DNA of 64,000 bases from Atribacter laminatus (GTDB lineage Bacteria; Atribacterota; Atribacteria; Atribacterales; Atribacteraceae). Each line of letters begins with the position of its first letter. Position 1 is the stretch's first letter. The stretch covers positions 186,001-250,000 of the forward strand of contig NZ_CP065383.1 of assembly GCF_015775515.1 (NCBI RefSeq). Direction: 5' to 3'. The position numbers and the translations under genes were made by a program. The notes under the pieces are model-generated. The model saw only the letters and a program-made list of their open reading frames with translations. It ran no database searches and was not told where the DNA came from. Positions 45,256 through 52,534 of the stretch are shown here, one piece after another.

Positions 45256-46561
45256 TGTACGAACGGGGACATAGGTTACACTTTAGTCTAAGGACATAGG
45301 TAACACTTTTTAATCATCTTGAATCTCCGTTGATTCAAAAGTAAGGGTCTTTTTATCAATTATACCAATATCATAGGTAGAGAAACTAACTAACCAGGAA
45401 TGAGTATAGTCTTTGAATCCGAGAAGTTCACCAGCAAAGACTTTACTGATTCTGATCAGACGGTTGCCATAAAGAGAAATCCGTCCTGAGGAATCGACTT
45501 TACGAGTGAGCGTATGATGAGGATATTCACAATCACTTAAGGTTTTTGGATAGGGCCGGTCACTTTTGTGGTACCAGGAAGCTGGGGTTTCTTGGTTGAT
45601 TGCTTCATGGGGTCGTACGGTGTTATAGATGGTTTTAAAGGTTTCAAAGCGGTCTTGTTGGGTGAAAAGATTGGTGGCTGGTTTTTGACAGGCCTCTTCT
45701 TTTAAGGTGCGGTGCATCCGTTCATGACGGCTATTTTGTTCTGGATGTCCCGGATCAATGCGCTCTAAGATGATGCCGAGTTTCACTAACCACACCGAGA
45801 GTTGAGTGAGTCCAAAGGGAGAGTGAAGAGAAGCAAAGGGACTCCCGTTATCACTGCGGATCACCTGGGGAAGACCATATGTGGAAAAGCACTCTTTGAA
45901 GACCGGAAGGGATTCTTGAATGCTGGGAGAGGAAAGAGCTTCACAGGCAAGGAGATACCGGCTATAGTGATCGGTGATGGTTAAAGGATAACAGTATTTC
46001 CGATCTTGGGTTCGAAATTGTCCTTTAAAGTCGACACACCAGATCTCATTGGGTTCATGGCTGGTTCGAAGTTGACTGGTTGGCACACTTCTTCTCAATC
46101 GACGAGGGTGTGATCTCACCAGTCCATGGCGAGATAAGATGGCACTGATGGTACTGATTGCTGGAAAGACAATATCGGGATACTGTCTTTCCAAGGCGGG
46201 CTTGAGCTTTTTAGCTCCCCAACTGGGATGCTTGAATTTGGTATCCAGAATCATTTGCTCGGTCAGGGCATCAGTTTGACCCGCCAGGTGATGAGGACGT
46301 CGGGATTGATCTTTAAGTCCATCCAAACCAAAGGCTTGAAAACGATGAATAAACTTATAGGCGGTTTTTCGAGAGATTCCATATTCTCGACACAAATCTG
46401 TCACCTTTTCCTTGTTGAGATAACGATAAATCAATTCTTGTCTGAGATCCACTTTGTGTACCTCCGTCCATGGCATAAGGCATTCCTCCTTATGCCAGTA
46501 GTATACAAAGTGTTACCTATGTGTCAGGAACTTTCTGTTACCTATGTGTCCGGATCATACC
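45256..46561. mobile_element. IS481-family insertion sequence, complete
   Basis: The element is about 1306 bp and contains one transposase gene on the minus strand. The ends are imperfect inverted repeats beginning TGTACGAACGGGG on the left and GGTATGATCCGGA (reverse complement of the right end). Each end carries two copies of a subterminal motif, GGACATAGGTAACA: left 45267-45284 and 45292-45309, right 46507-46525 and 46535-46551. It interrupts an HR3 hairpin: left flank CTTGATGGGAG, right flank GAGAAGGTGAGGATGAG, giving a probable 3-bp target duplication GAG (45253-45255 and 46562-46564) by comparison with the intact site at 20520-20557. Confidence 0.88.
45310..46476 (-). CDS. IS481-family DDE transposase
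   Basis: The 388 aa have an N-terminal helix-turn-helix (KVTDLCREYGISRKTAYKFIHRF, about residues 20-42) and an rve integrase core: first Asp in EIWCVDFKGQF near 147, second in VIRSDNGSPFAS near 209, and Glu in PEQNSRHERMHRTLKEE near 245. The C-terminal domain (about 300-385) is complete. The ATG at 46476 follows AGGAGG, and the stop codon abuts the left inverted repeat. It appears intact and so may be active. Confidence 0.93.
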   Translation of the reverse strand: MPWTEVHKVDLRQELIYRYLNKEKVTDLCREYGISRKTAYKFIHRFQAFGLDGLKDQSRRPHHLAGQTDALTEQMILDTKFKHPSWGAKKLKPALERQYPDIVFPAISTISAILSRHGLVRSHPRRLRRSVPTSQLRTSHEPNEIWCVDFKGQFRTQDRKYCYPLTITDHYSRYLLACEALSSPSIQESLPVFKECFSTYGLPQVIRSDNGSPFASLHSPFGLTQLSVWLVKLGIILERIDPGHPEQNSRHERMHRTLKEEACQKPATNLFTQQDRFETFKTIYNTVRPHEAINQETPASWYHKSDRPYPKTLSDCEYPHHTLTRKVDSSGRISLYGNRLIRISKVFAGELLGFKDYTHSWLVSFSTYDIGIIDKKTLTFESTEIQDD

Positions 46562-46714
46562 GAGAAGGTGAGGATGAGGGTGAAAGCCCAGAATGAGATC
46601 CTGGTTAGTTGCTTAATATGAGTTACCAATTAAAAATCATTCCGTTATTTTCAAAATAGACCTTCATGTTTTATAGTAACACCAAATAACACTGAAAATA
46701 TTTATTTGGCAATC
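46562..46714. other. Right flank of the IS: rest of the split HR3
   Basis: GAGAAGGTGAGGATGAGGGTGA (46562 onward) is the second half of the HR3 whose first half ends at 45255. The rest is AT-rich with no recognised element. Confidence 0.6.
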
Positions 46715-47110
46715 AATCCCCACCTTCAGAAAAGGGGGATGAAGGGGGATTTGAATTTTTTACTGTTCCGTCATTGCGAGGAACGAAGTGACGTGGCAAT
46801 CTCTTATTTAATAGAATCAGTGAGTCGTGAGAAGTGAGACGTGAGCGAAATAAAAAGAATCAACAAGTGATGACAAAAACGACAAATCTGGTGTTTCATT
46901 TCCTAAAGGCCTGAAGATTACATCCTTATAAATATTTTTGAAGAAAAAAAAACTAAAAAGATGAGATCCTCACGCGGGAAAGCACCGCTCAGGATGACGG
47001 GTGTGGTGTCAGATGAGATCCTCACGGCTTCGAAAACGAAGCCTCAGGATGACGCCGGTGGTGTCAGATGGTATCCTCACACACACCCTCAAAAAGTGAG
47101 AGCTCAGGAT
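46715..47110. repeat. Composite dispersed repeat, left of the MNT/HEPN pair
   Basis: HR4 (CCTTCAGAAAAGGGGGATGAAGGGGG), HR2 at 46768-46804, the spacer with AATCAGTGAGTCGTGAGAAG, HR1 with GCGG/CCGC inner arms near 46962-47002, HR1 with GGCTTCG 47027-47033 / CGAAGCC 47038-47044, and a third HR1 near 47068-47110. It is nearly identical over about 300 bp to 48381-48715 in the same orientation. Confidence 0.8.
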
Positions 47111-47178
47111 TATTTAGAAAAATAACTCAATGGATTTATCAGATAGACGATTCATCGCGCTTCAACATAAGAAATTCA

Positions 47179-47652
47179 TCAAGAGTCTAAACTACTTAAA
47201 TATTGACAAAATTCGCCTAATTGCCTTTCACAATCTTTAAAAACCATCGAAATATTTTCAATAAGATGTTTTATTCGTTCTGGCTTAAAATGATGTGCAT
47301 AAACGTTTCTTACCAGAAGACGGAATGATCGATATTCGTCTAACTTTTCTGATAGCTCATGAGTGATAACTACTGGTCTTATCCCTTTTAATGCGAATGT
47401 CATTTGCCTAAGGAGTTCTTGATGCCAACGGTTTCCGGAGAGCTTAATTCCATCAATATTTTCTGCAATGAATTCGAACAATCTTTCCAAGCCATTATAA
47501 AAATCATGGAGGTTCAATGCCACGCTATCAATATACAAATCATCTGAAGTTTTTTGAGCCTTTTCCCAGCCAAGTTGTATTCTCTCAGTAATTTTTTTAA
47601 TTTCCTCAAATTCGTACTGAATCCTACTCGCCACAACCAAATATGGATTCAT
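47179..47652 (-). CDS. HEPN-domain toxin (HepT-like)
   Basis: The 157 aa are helical with the HEPN RNase motif R-x4-H in LLVRNVYAHHF near residue 115. In MNT/HEPN systems the toxin cleaves RNA, and its cognate nucleotidyltransferase adds AMP to a tyrosine just after the motif (Rx4HxY, as in Shewanella). Here that position is Phe (HHF), so the usual target is missing, although a Tyr lies within the motif itself. The gene overlaps the nucleotidyltransferase gene by 4 nt (ATGA) and is second in the operon. Confidence 0.82.
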   Translation of the reverse strand: MNPYLVVASRIQYEFEEIKKITERIQLGWEKAQKTSDDLYIDSVALNLHDFYNGLERLFEFIAENIDGIKLSGNRWHQELLRQMTFALKGIRPVVITHELSEKLDEYRSFRLLVRNVYAHHFKPERIKHLIENISMVFKDCERQLGEFCQYLSSLDS

Positions 47653-48035
47653 TTAATTTCTACACCTTCCTTTTGGATAATTTCTCGAAGTAAAGGTGAA
47701 CAATCATAAGGATTAATAAGGTCAATTTTAAAATGAGGATGAAAATCAATCATTGCTCCGTAAGCTCGTAAATAAATATCATCCGGTATTCCCCATACCG
47801 CAAGGTCGATATCCGACCAAAGATGAAATCGGGATCGATCAAGGAGAGATCCAAAGACTTGAACTTTGGTTGCTTGATAATTTTTATAAAGAACTTGGGC
47901 TGCTTCCTGTGCAACTCTCCAGGCTTCATCAAATCTCTTTTTTAAATTCAAGTCTTGTTGAATTATTCTTTGTCGATAACTTTCTTTAAATTTCTTTAAT
48001 TCTTCTTGGGTTAAATCCTTGGCAGTTTTAGTCAC
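47649..48035 (-). CDS. Minimal nucleotidyltransferase (MNT) antitoxin
   Basis: The 128 aa have the polymerase-beta motif GSLLDRSRFHLWSDIDLAVWG near residue 60: G-S, then the D-x-D metal site, with eleven residues between S and D rather than the usual ten. The N-terminus is a helical lead of about 50 residues. The third carboxylate is probably the Asp in FKIDLINP. It should neutralise the HEPN toxin by AMP transfer. The ATG at 48035 has weak upstream signals. Confidence 0.83.
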   Translation of the reverse strand: MTKTAKDLTQEELKKFKESYRQRIIQQDLNLKKRFDEAWRVAQEAAQVLYKNYQATKVQVFGSLLDRSRFHLWSDIDLAVWGIPDDIYLRAYGAMIDFHPHFKIDLINPYDCSPLLREIIQKEGVEIK

Positions 48036-48380
48036 AAATAAATATCCTCATTATTAAAATTTAATAAAACAAAACCATTGTTTTCATAGCTGAAGATTTT
48101 TCTGCCTCCATTCTAATAAAACTACAAGCTTTTTACCATACAACTCCCCGATTAAAAAATCATCCTTTAATTGTATGCACTCATTGCACTTCTTTATTTT
48201 ATAATATATTTTAAAAGGTTTGACTTATCAATCCAAGGGTGGATTGATAAAATGAAACACCTAACTTCCATTATCTTAAAATTCTCCCTGTTCACCTTTT
48301 ACTGGTCACTGTATTTAGTGTATAGATTTTCCTACTGCTTTTGAGCTACCAGATGAAGATGAAAAACTATTCAGAAGTCA
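48036..48380. other. AT-rich gap with a possible gene remnant
   Basis: On the minus strand an open frame without a start codon (about 48084-48226) reads KIYYKIKKCNECIQLKDDF and GELYGKKLVVLLEWRQKNL before a TGA. It looks coding in character but has no ATG or ribosome site and may be a fragment. A palindrome TTATCAATCCAAGGGTGGATTGATAA lies near 48227-48252. Nothing else is recognised. Confidence 0.3.
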
Positions 48381-48715
48381 AATCCCCCTTCAGAAAAGGG
48401 GGATGAAGGGGGATTTGAATTTTTTACTGTTCCGTCATTGCGAGGAACGAAGTGACGTGGCAATCTCTTATTTAATAGAATCAGTGAGTCGTGAGAAGTG
48501 AGACGTGAGCGAAATAAAAAGAAACAACAAGTGATGACAAAAACGACAAATCTGGTGTTTCATTTCCTAAAGGCCTGAAGAATACATCCTTTAAAATATT
48601 TTTGAATTAAAAAAGAAAAAGATGAGATCCTCACGCGGGAAAGCACCGCTCAGGATGACGGGTGTGGTGTCAGATGAGATCCTCACGGCTTCGAATTGCG
48701 AGGGATCAGGATGAC
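48381..48715. repeat. Composite dispersed repeat, right of the MNT/HEPN pair
   Basis: Direct copy of 46715-47057: HR4, HR2 at about 48432-48468, the same spacer, HR1 with GCGG/CCGC near 48621-48660 and a decayed HR1 near 48673-48715. With the left copy it brackets the toxin-antitoxin pair. Confidence 0.8.
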
Positions 48716-48839
48716 AGATGAAAGAATTCATTAAATGGTATTTATGGAATAGAAATTTTAAAGGATAAATAAAAAACTTAGTCCTCTTTTTCCCCAACCA
48801 ATTTCAAATTCCGACTAATTAAATTAACTATATCATTAT

Positions 48840-48869
48840 TTGTTGTAATAACTTAACATAAATGATAAT
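48840..48869 (+). promoter_or_regulatory. Probable promoter of the AbiE pair, leaderless
   Basis: TTGTTG (48840-48845), an 18-nt spacer and GATAAT (48864-48869). The ATG is at 48878, so transcription would start at or within a few bases of the start codon. No ribosome binding site precedes it. Confidence 0.45.
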
Positions 48870-48877
48870 ATATTGAT

Positions 48878-49516
48878 ATGAAATGGGAAGAATTTTTAAA
48901 ACAAGTTAATCATTTACCGGTGATTGAATCAGAAATGCTTCTTACCAGTGCGGCTGATCCTGCCGCCTTATCAGTGCAGTTAGTTCGGTGGGTAAAGGCG
49001 GGAAAAATCATTCAGGTGAAAAGAGGAGTCTACCTTCTCAGCGAGATTTACCGAAAAATTGACGTCTATGAACCTCATCTGGCATCGATTCTTATCAAAC
49101 CATCATACATCAGCCTTGAAAAGGCATTAGAATTTCATGGACTTATTCCGGAGGGGGTGCCAGTTTATACTTCGGTAACCACCAAACGATCCGGACGGTT
49201 TATCACTCCGGTTGGAGTATTCGATTATCGTCATTTACAGCCCTCCATTTTTTGGGGATACAAGTCCATTATTCTCCGTCAACAAACCGCCTTTATTGCT
49301 CAACCTGAAAAAGCTCTCCTTGACTATTTTTATCTCAAAAAAATCAAAATCTCTCACGACTTCCTGGAAGAAATGCGTCTTCAAAATTGTGAAATCATAA
49401 GCAATCAGACTCTCATCGCCTATGCTCAACGTTTCCAAAAACCCGGTATTATTACAGCTGCCAAAACCCTCCAGCAGTATCTGATTAACCAAAAGGGTAT
49501 TGTAAAACTCCTATGA
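48878..49516 (+). CDS. AbiEi-family antitoxin / transcriptional regulator
   Basis: The 212 aa have an N-terminal winged helix (residues 15-60, LSVQLVRWVKAGKIIQVKRGVYLLS) and the AbiEi C-terminal domain with SYISLEKALEFHGLIPE, YTSVTTKRSGRF and AQPEKALLDYFYL. In AbiE the antitoxin represses the operon and counters the toxin without a stable complex (type IV). It overlaps the toxin gene by 4 nt (ATGA 49513-49516). Confidence 0.88.
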   Translation: MKWEEFLKQVNHLPVIESEMLLTSAADPAALSVQLVRWVKAGKIIQVKRGVYLLSEIYRKIDVYEPHLASILIKPSYISLEKALEFHGLIPEGVPVYTSVTTKRSGRFITPVGVFDYRHLQPSIFWGYKSIILRQQTAFIAQPEKALLDYFYLKKIKISHDFLEEMRLQNCEIISNQTLIAYAQRFQKPGIITAAKTLQQYLINQKGIVKLL

Positions 49517-50322
49517 AAGACTACTTATTAGAACTGGCATCTCAGCAAACCAACTCATACAATAAGCTGAATGTGATGCGGGAATATCTTCAAGCCTATA
49601 CAATTCGTGTTCTCTTCGAAGAAGGTGCTTTCCGCACTCTTGCATTTATTGGTGGCACAGCCTTAAGATTTGTTTATCACCTCCCCCGTTATTCCGAAGA
49701 TTTGGATTTTTCTATTTTAAAATCTTCACACAGATATTCATTCCTCACCTTATTAAACCGGCTAAAAAAAGAATTTATTCTTGCCGGTTATGAAATAGTC
49801 ATTTCCTATAACGATCAAAAAACGGTGCAATCTGCTTTCCTCAAGTTCCCCAAGCTTCAATTTGAAGCGGGAATTTCATCATTTCCAGACCAAAATATCT
49901 CAATTAAGATTGAAATTGATACCAATCCCCCATCGAGTGCTCAAATTCAATCCCATATAATCAATAAATATTTTCCACTTTCTTTCACCAGCTATGATGT
50001 TCCTTCCCTTTTTGCCGGAAAAATCCATGCTCTTTTAACCAGAAATTATACCAAAGGTCGTGATTTCTTTGATCTGGGATGGTATCTTTCCCGGTGGAAA
50101 GAAATTGCCCCCAATTTTACTTTACTTATGAATGCTTTGAAACAAACTCATTATTCTGGAAACCACCCTACTCCTGAAAATTGGCGTCAAATTCTAATAA
50201 GCACCATTCAAAAAACCAATTGGAAAACCGTTACTGATGATTTCCAAAACTTCCTTGAAAATCCTTCTGACCTTACTATCTTTACCAAGGATAATCTCCT
50301 CAAACTTCTTAAAAAACCTTAA
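49513..50322 (+). CDS. AbiEii-family nucleotidyltransferase toxin
   Basis: The 269 aa match the AbiEii/AbiGii toxin fold: FIGGTALRFVYHLPRYSEDLDFSIL near residues 48-73 has the GG-x-AL loop and the D-x-D metal site. KIEIDTNPP near 135 and FAGKIHALLTRNYTKGRDFFDLGWYLS near 170-198 follow. The toxin is a bacteriostatic nucleotidyltransferase that can abort phage infection. It is the second gene of the AbiE operon next to an IS and another toxin-antitoxin pair. Confidence 0.9.
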   Translation: MKDYLLELASQQTNSYNKLNVMREYLQAYTIRVLFEEGAFRTLAFIGGTALRFVYHLPRYSEDLDFSILKSSHRYSFLTLLNRLKKEFILAGYEIVISYNDQKTVQSAFLKFPKLQFEAGISSFPDQNISIKIEIDTNPPSSAQIQSHIINKYFPLSFTSYDVPSLFAGKIHALLTRNYTKGRDFFDLGWYLSRWKEIAPNFTLLMNALKQTHYSGNHPTPENWRQILISTIQKTNWKTVTDDFQNFLENPSDLTIFTKDNLLKLLKKP

Positions 50323-50545
50323 TTTTATATCTTTCCCGATAATATTGAGGTATAGTTTAACAACTCAACTTTGCTTTTCAAACTGCTTCGAACTTATGTA
50401 TACCAAGGTAGAATAAATTCTCATTCGATCATAGAATCCTAATAAAGTCCATAAAATTGTGTAAAAAGGGAAAGTCGATTTTAAAACCCTTGATTAAAAT
50501 GAAGTATGAGATACACAACCCAAATTGGAGAGATTTTAAAATGTC
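50323..50545. other. AT-rich gap after the AbiE pair
   Basis: No repeat module, terminator or open frame that I can support. It separates the AbiE genes from a small open frame and the pseudopilin operon. Confidence 0.3.
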
Positions 50546-50701
50546 ATGATATCAAATTACCGAAATTTTCAAGCTTTTGTACCACCTTTATTTGAAAAAA
50601 ACCAAGGATTCTGGGATTGTGATACTTATGGAATCAATCTTGAACCAAATCCACCAAGAAATAACTTAATAACTTTGGTGACAGGCATCATGACACTTTA
50701 G
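50546..50701 (+). CDS. Small open frame of 51 aa, possibly a gene remnant
   Basis: An ATG at 50546 opens a 51-codon frame containing FQAFVPPLFEKNQGFWDCDT and GINLEPNPPRNNLITLVTG. Its amino acid mix (Pro, Trp, Asn, balanced hydrophobics) looks like folded-protein sequence rather than noise. The nearest GGAG is about 15 nt upstream, too far for a good start, so it could be the fragment of a larger lost gene. I do not recognise the family. Confidence 0.3.
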   Translation: MISNYRNFQAFVPPLFEKNQGFWDCDTYGINLEPNPPRNNLITLVTGIMTL

Positions 50702-50954
50702 AGCTTTTTTTTGTTTTTTCCTTCTCCCCTTTCCCCTTCGTCTCCTAAGTCTTTTCTGATGGGAGAAGGTTAAAGTGAAGATGGTCTATTTTCTTCTCGC
50801 GACTCTAAGTCCACCACCTTTTCTGGGTTGATTAAATGTTTTTCAAAAAATGCCGATATAAAGTAAGAATAGTGTTATTCATTTTAAAATGTTTATTACG
50901 ATAACAAAAATTTAAAGAAATGAAAATCCTTTAACTTAATTGGAGGTTGGAAAA
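50702..50954. repeat. HR3 remnant before the pseudopilin operon
   Basis: CCTTCTCCCC...TGATGGGAGAAGG (about 50720-50769) is a stretched HR3 hairpin followed by a partly decayed tail (TTAAAGTGAAGATGG). The rest up to 50954 is AT-rich and should carry the promoter of the next gene; I see no confident boxes. Confidence 0.5.
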
Positions 50955-51296
50955 ATGAAAAAGTCTATTAATTTCTTTCTAATTATCATGTCTTTGATTT
51001 TAATTCTCGGTAGTGTAAGTTTTGCAGAAACAGTAGTTTTAGAAGAAATTTTAAAAGGTGACCAGACTATAGCTGTTGATACTCAATTATTAAGTATTAT
51101 TCAGGGGAACGTCACTGTCGAACCAGGAATAACTTTTTATGTTGATGGTATTATTACTGGGAACTTAACACTTCAAGAAGGATCAATACTGGAATTAAAT
51201 GGAATTATTGAGGGAAACGTATACAACAATAGCGGAAATAGTATTAATGAAGAAAGTATAAATGGAATAGTAAAAGGGGAAATCGTTGAGAATTAA
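50955..51296 (+). CDS. Small exported bactofilin-like protein
   Basis: The ATG at 50955 follows TTGGAGG; the in-frame TTG at 50940 lies before that site and is rejected. The 113 aa start with a signal peptide (MKKSINFFLIIMSLILILGS, cleavage near SFA). The mature part consists of short turns of a beta-solenoid: IIQGNVTVEPGITFYVDGII, GNLTLQEGSILELNG and IIEGNVYNNSG. This pattern is like bactofilin/polymer-forming domains, but here it is exported. It lies just before three pilin-like genes and shares its repeat style with the last of them. Confidence 0.6.
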   Translation: MKKSINFFLIIMSLILILGSVSFAETVVLEEILKGDQTIAVDTQLLSIIQGNVTVEPGITFYVDGIITGNLTLQEGSILELNGIIEGNVYNNSGNSINEESINGIVKGEIVEN

Positions 51297-51341
51297 ATAG
51301 ATTTTTTCTATAAATTTTCACTCTGAGAGGGTATTCTGTAA

Positions 51342-51887
51342 ATGAGATTCTTTAAAAAAACACTTAATACCATATTAAAATATGATGAAAAAGGCTTTTC
51401 AATGATTGAAGTTATTGTTGTTATAGCATTGGCAGGATTTGCACTATTTGCCCTCTCTTCTCTTTTTTTAGGAACCAACCTTACCAAAAACGCCAACGAA
51501 AATTTATTATTAGCCAGCAATTTAGCCTCAGATGTCATGGAACATTTAAAAAAAACTAGTATTAATTACTACAATCGATTTGAAGATTTACTTGAAAGCT
51601 TGAATACCAAAACCATTGATTTCGATGACATTTTTAGCGTTGGTGCTTCATATGCTAATTTATATGATGATACTATTCCAAATTCATTCAATACATTACC
51701 AGATTCATTAAACCAATCATATATTTATTTTGAAGCATTAGATAGAGATCATAATAATAAAGCAACTAAGATTTTAATAAAAGTAGTTGTTAAATGGAAA
51801 GAGTTCTCAAGAGAGCAAAACAACGAACAGGAATATTCTGTAGCTACTTTCATTATTAAAAATGGTTTAGGATATTTTTTAAAATAA
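51342..51887 (+). CDS. Type IV pilin-like protein (PilV/GspI-like minor pseudopilin)
   Basis: The 181 aa carry the class III signal: a short basic leader, then G|FSMIEVIVVIALAGFALFAL, with Glu at position 5 of the mature protein, so a prepilin peptidase should process it at residue 24-25. The rest has the helical spine followed by a polar region with no recognised domain. The operon contains no peptidase or ATPase; these must be elsewhere. The sequence is clearly richer in A+T than the housekeeping genes of the window. Confidence 0.78.
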   Translation: MRFFKKTLNTILKYDEKGFSMIEVIVVIALAGFALFALSSLFLGTNLTKNANENLLLASNLASDVMEHLKKTSINYYNRFEDLLESLNTKTIDFDDIFSVGASYANLYDDTIPNSFNTLPDSLNQSYIYFEALDRDHNNKATKILIKVVVKWKEFSREQNNEQEYSVATFIIKNGLGYFLK

Positions 51888-51967
51888 TTCCAAACACTTA
51901 GCTCTGAATTATTAAAACAATATACTTTTCTACCAATGATTTGATTGAGGGAGGCTCTTGAGTATTA

Positions 51968-52504
51968 TTGTTGATGAATAATCTTTTTACACAAAAAAAA
52001 GAAATTAATAAAAAAGAAAGAGCCCATGAAGATGGGTTTATGCTTCTTGAAGTGGTTATAGTTATAGTCATTACGGTAATGCTTATGACTACTTTATATC
52101 AATTTTTTGGTTTTATGAACAAAAAAAGCAGGTCACAAATAACTGATCAAGTGCTGTCAGATAGCATAAACGTTTTTTTAAGTTCAATTTCAAGAGATAT
52201 TCGAACCGCAAATTATATCAAATTCAATAATTCTAATGAAATATACATAGAAAATGAATTAGGGCTTAATAATTACGTATCTAATACTTACAATTTCTTA
52301 TCTGATAGTATTGAAAAAAACAATCTTAAAATAATTAGTGGAATGACTAATTCGAGCATAAATTACCAAAAATCAACATTTTATGATAATTCAAAGGATG
52401 TTTATTATAACTATTATTCAAAAATTACTATAACATTATCCACACCTCATGATAATTACTCAACTTTAGTTGTTAGAAGAAACCCACCATCAGTTGATGA
52501 ATGA
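51968..52504 (+). CDS. Type IV pilin-like protein (PilW/GspJ-like minor pseudopilin)
   Basis: The 178 aa have a long basic leader (about 23 residues) and the processing site DG|FMLLEVVIVIVITVMLM, with Glu at mature position 5. The start codon is uncertain: GAGGGAGG lies at 51947-51954, but the usable TTG is at 51968 and an ATG at 51974, further away than normal. The body, with SQITDQVLSDSINVFLSSISRDIR, resembles PilW/PulJ proteins that sit at a pseudopilus tip. Confidence 0.72.
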   Translation: MLMNNLFTQKKEINKKERAHEDGFMLLEVVIVIVITVMLMTTLYQFFGFMNKKSRSQITDQVLSDSINVFLSSISRDIRTANYIKFNNSNEIYIENELGLNNYVSNTYNFLSDSIEKNNLKIISGMTNSSINYQKSTFYDNSKDVYYNYYSKITITLSTPHDNYSTLVVRRNPPSVDE

Positions 52505-52534
52505 ATGCTCCAAATAAAAAACTCGAGGTGAGTT

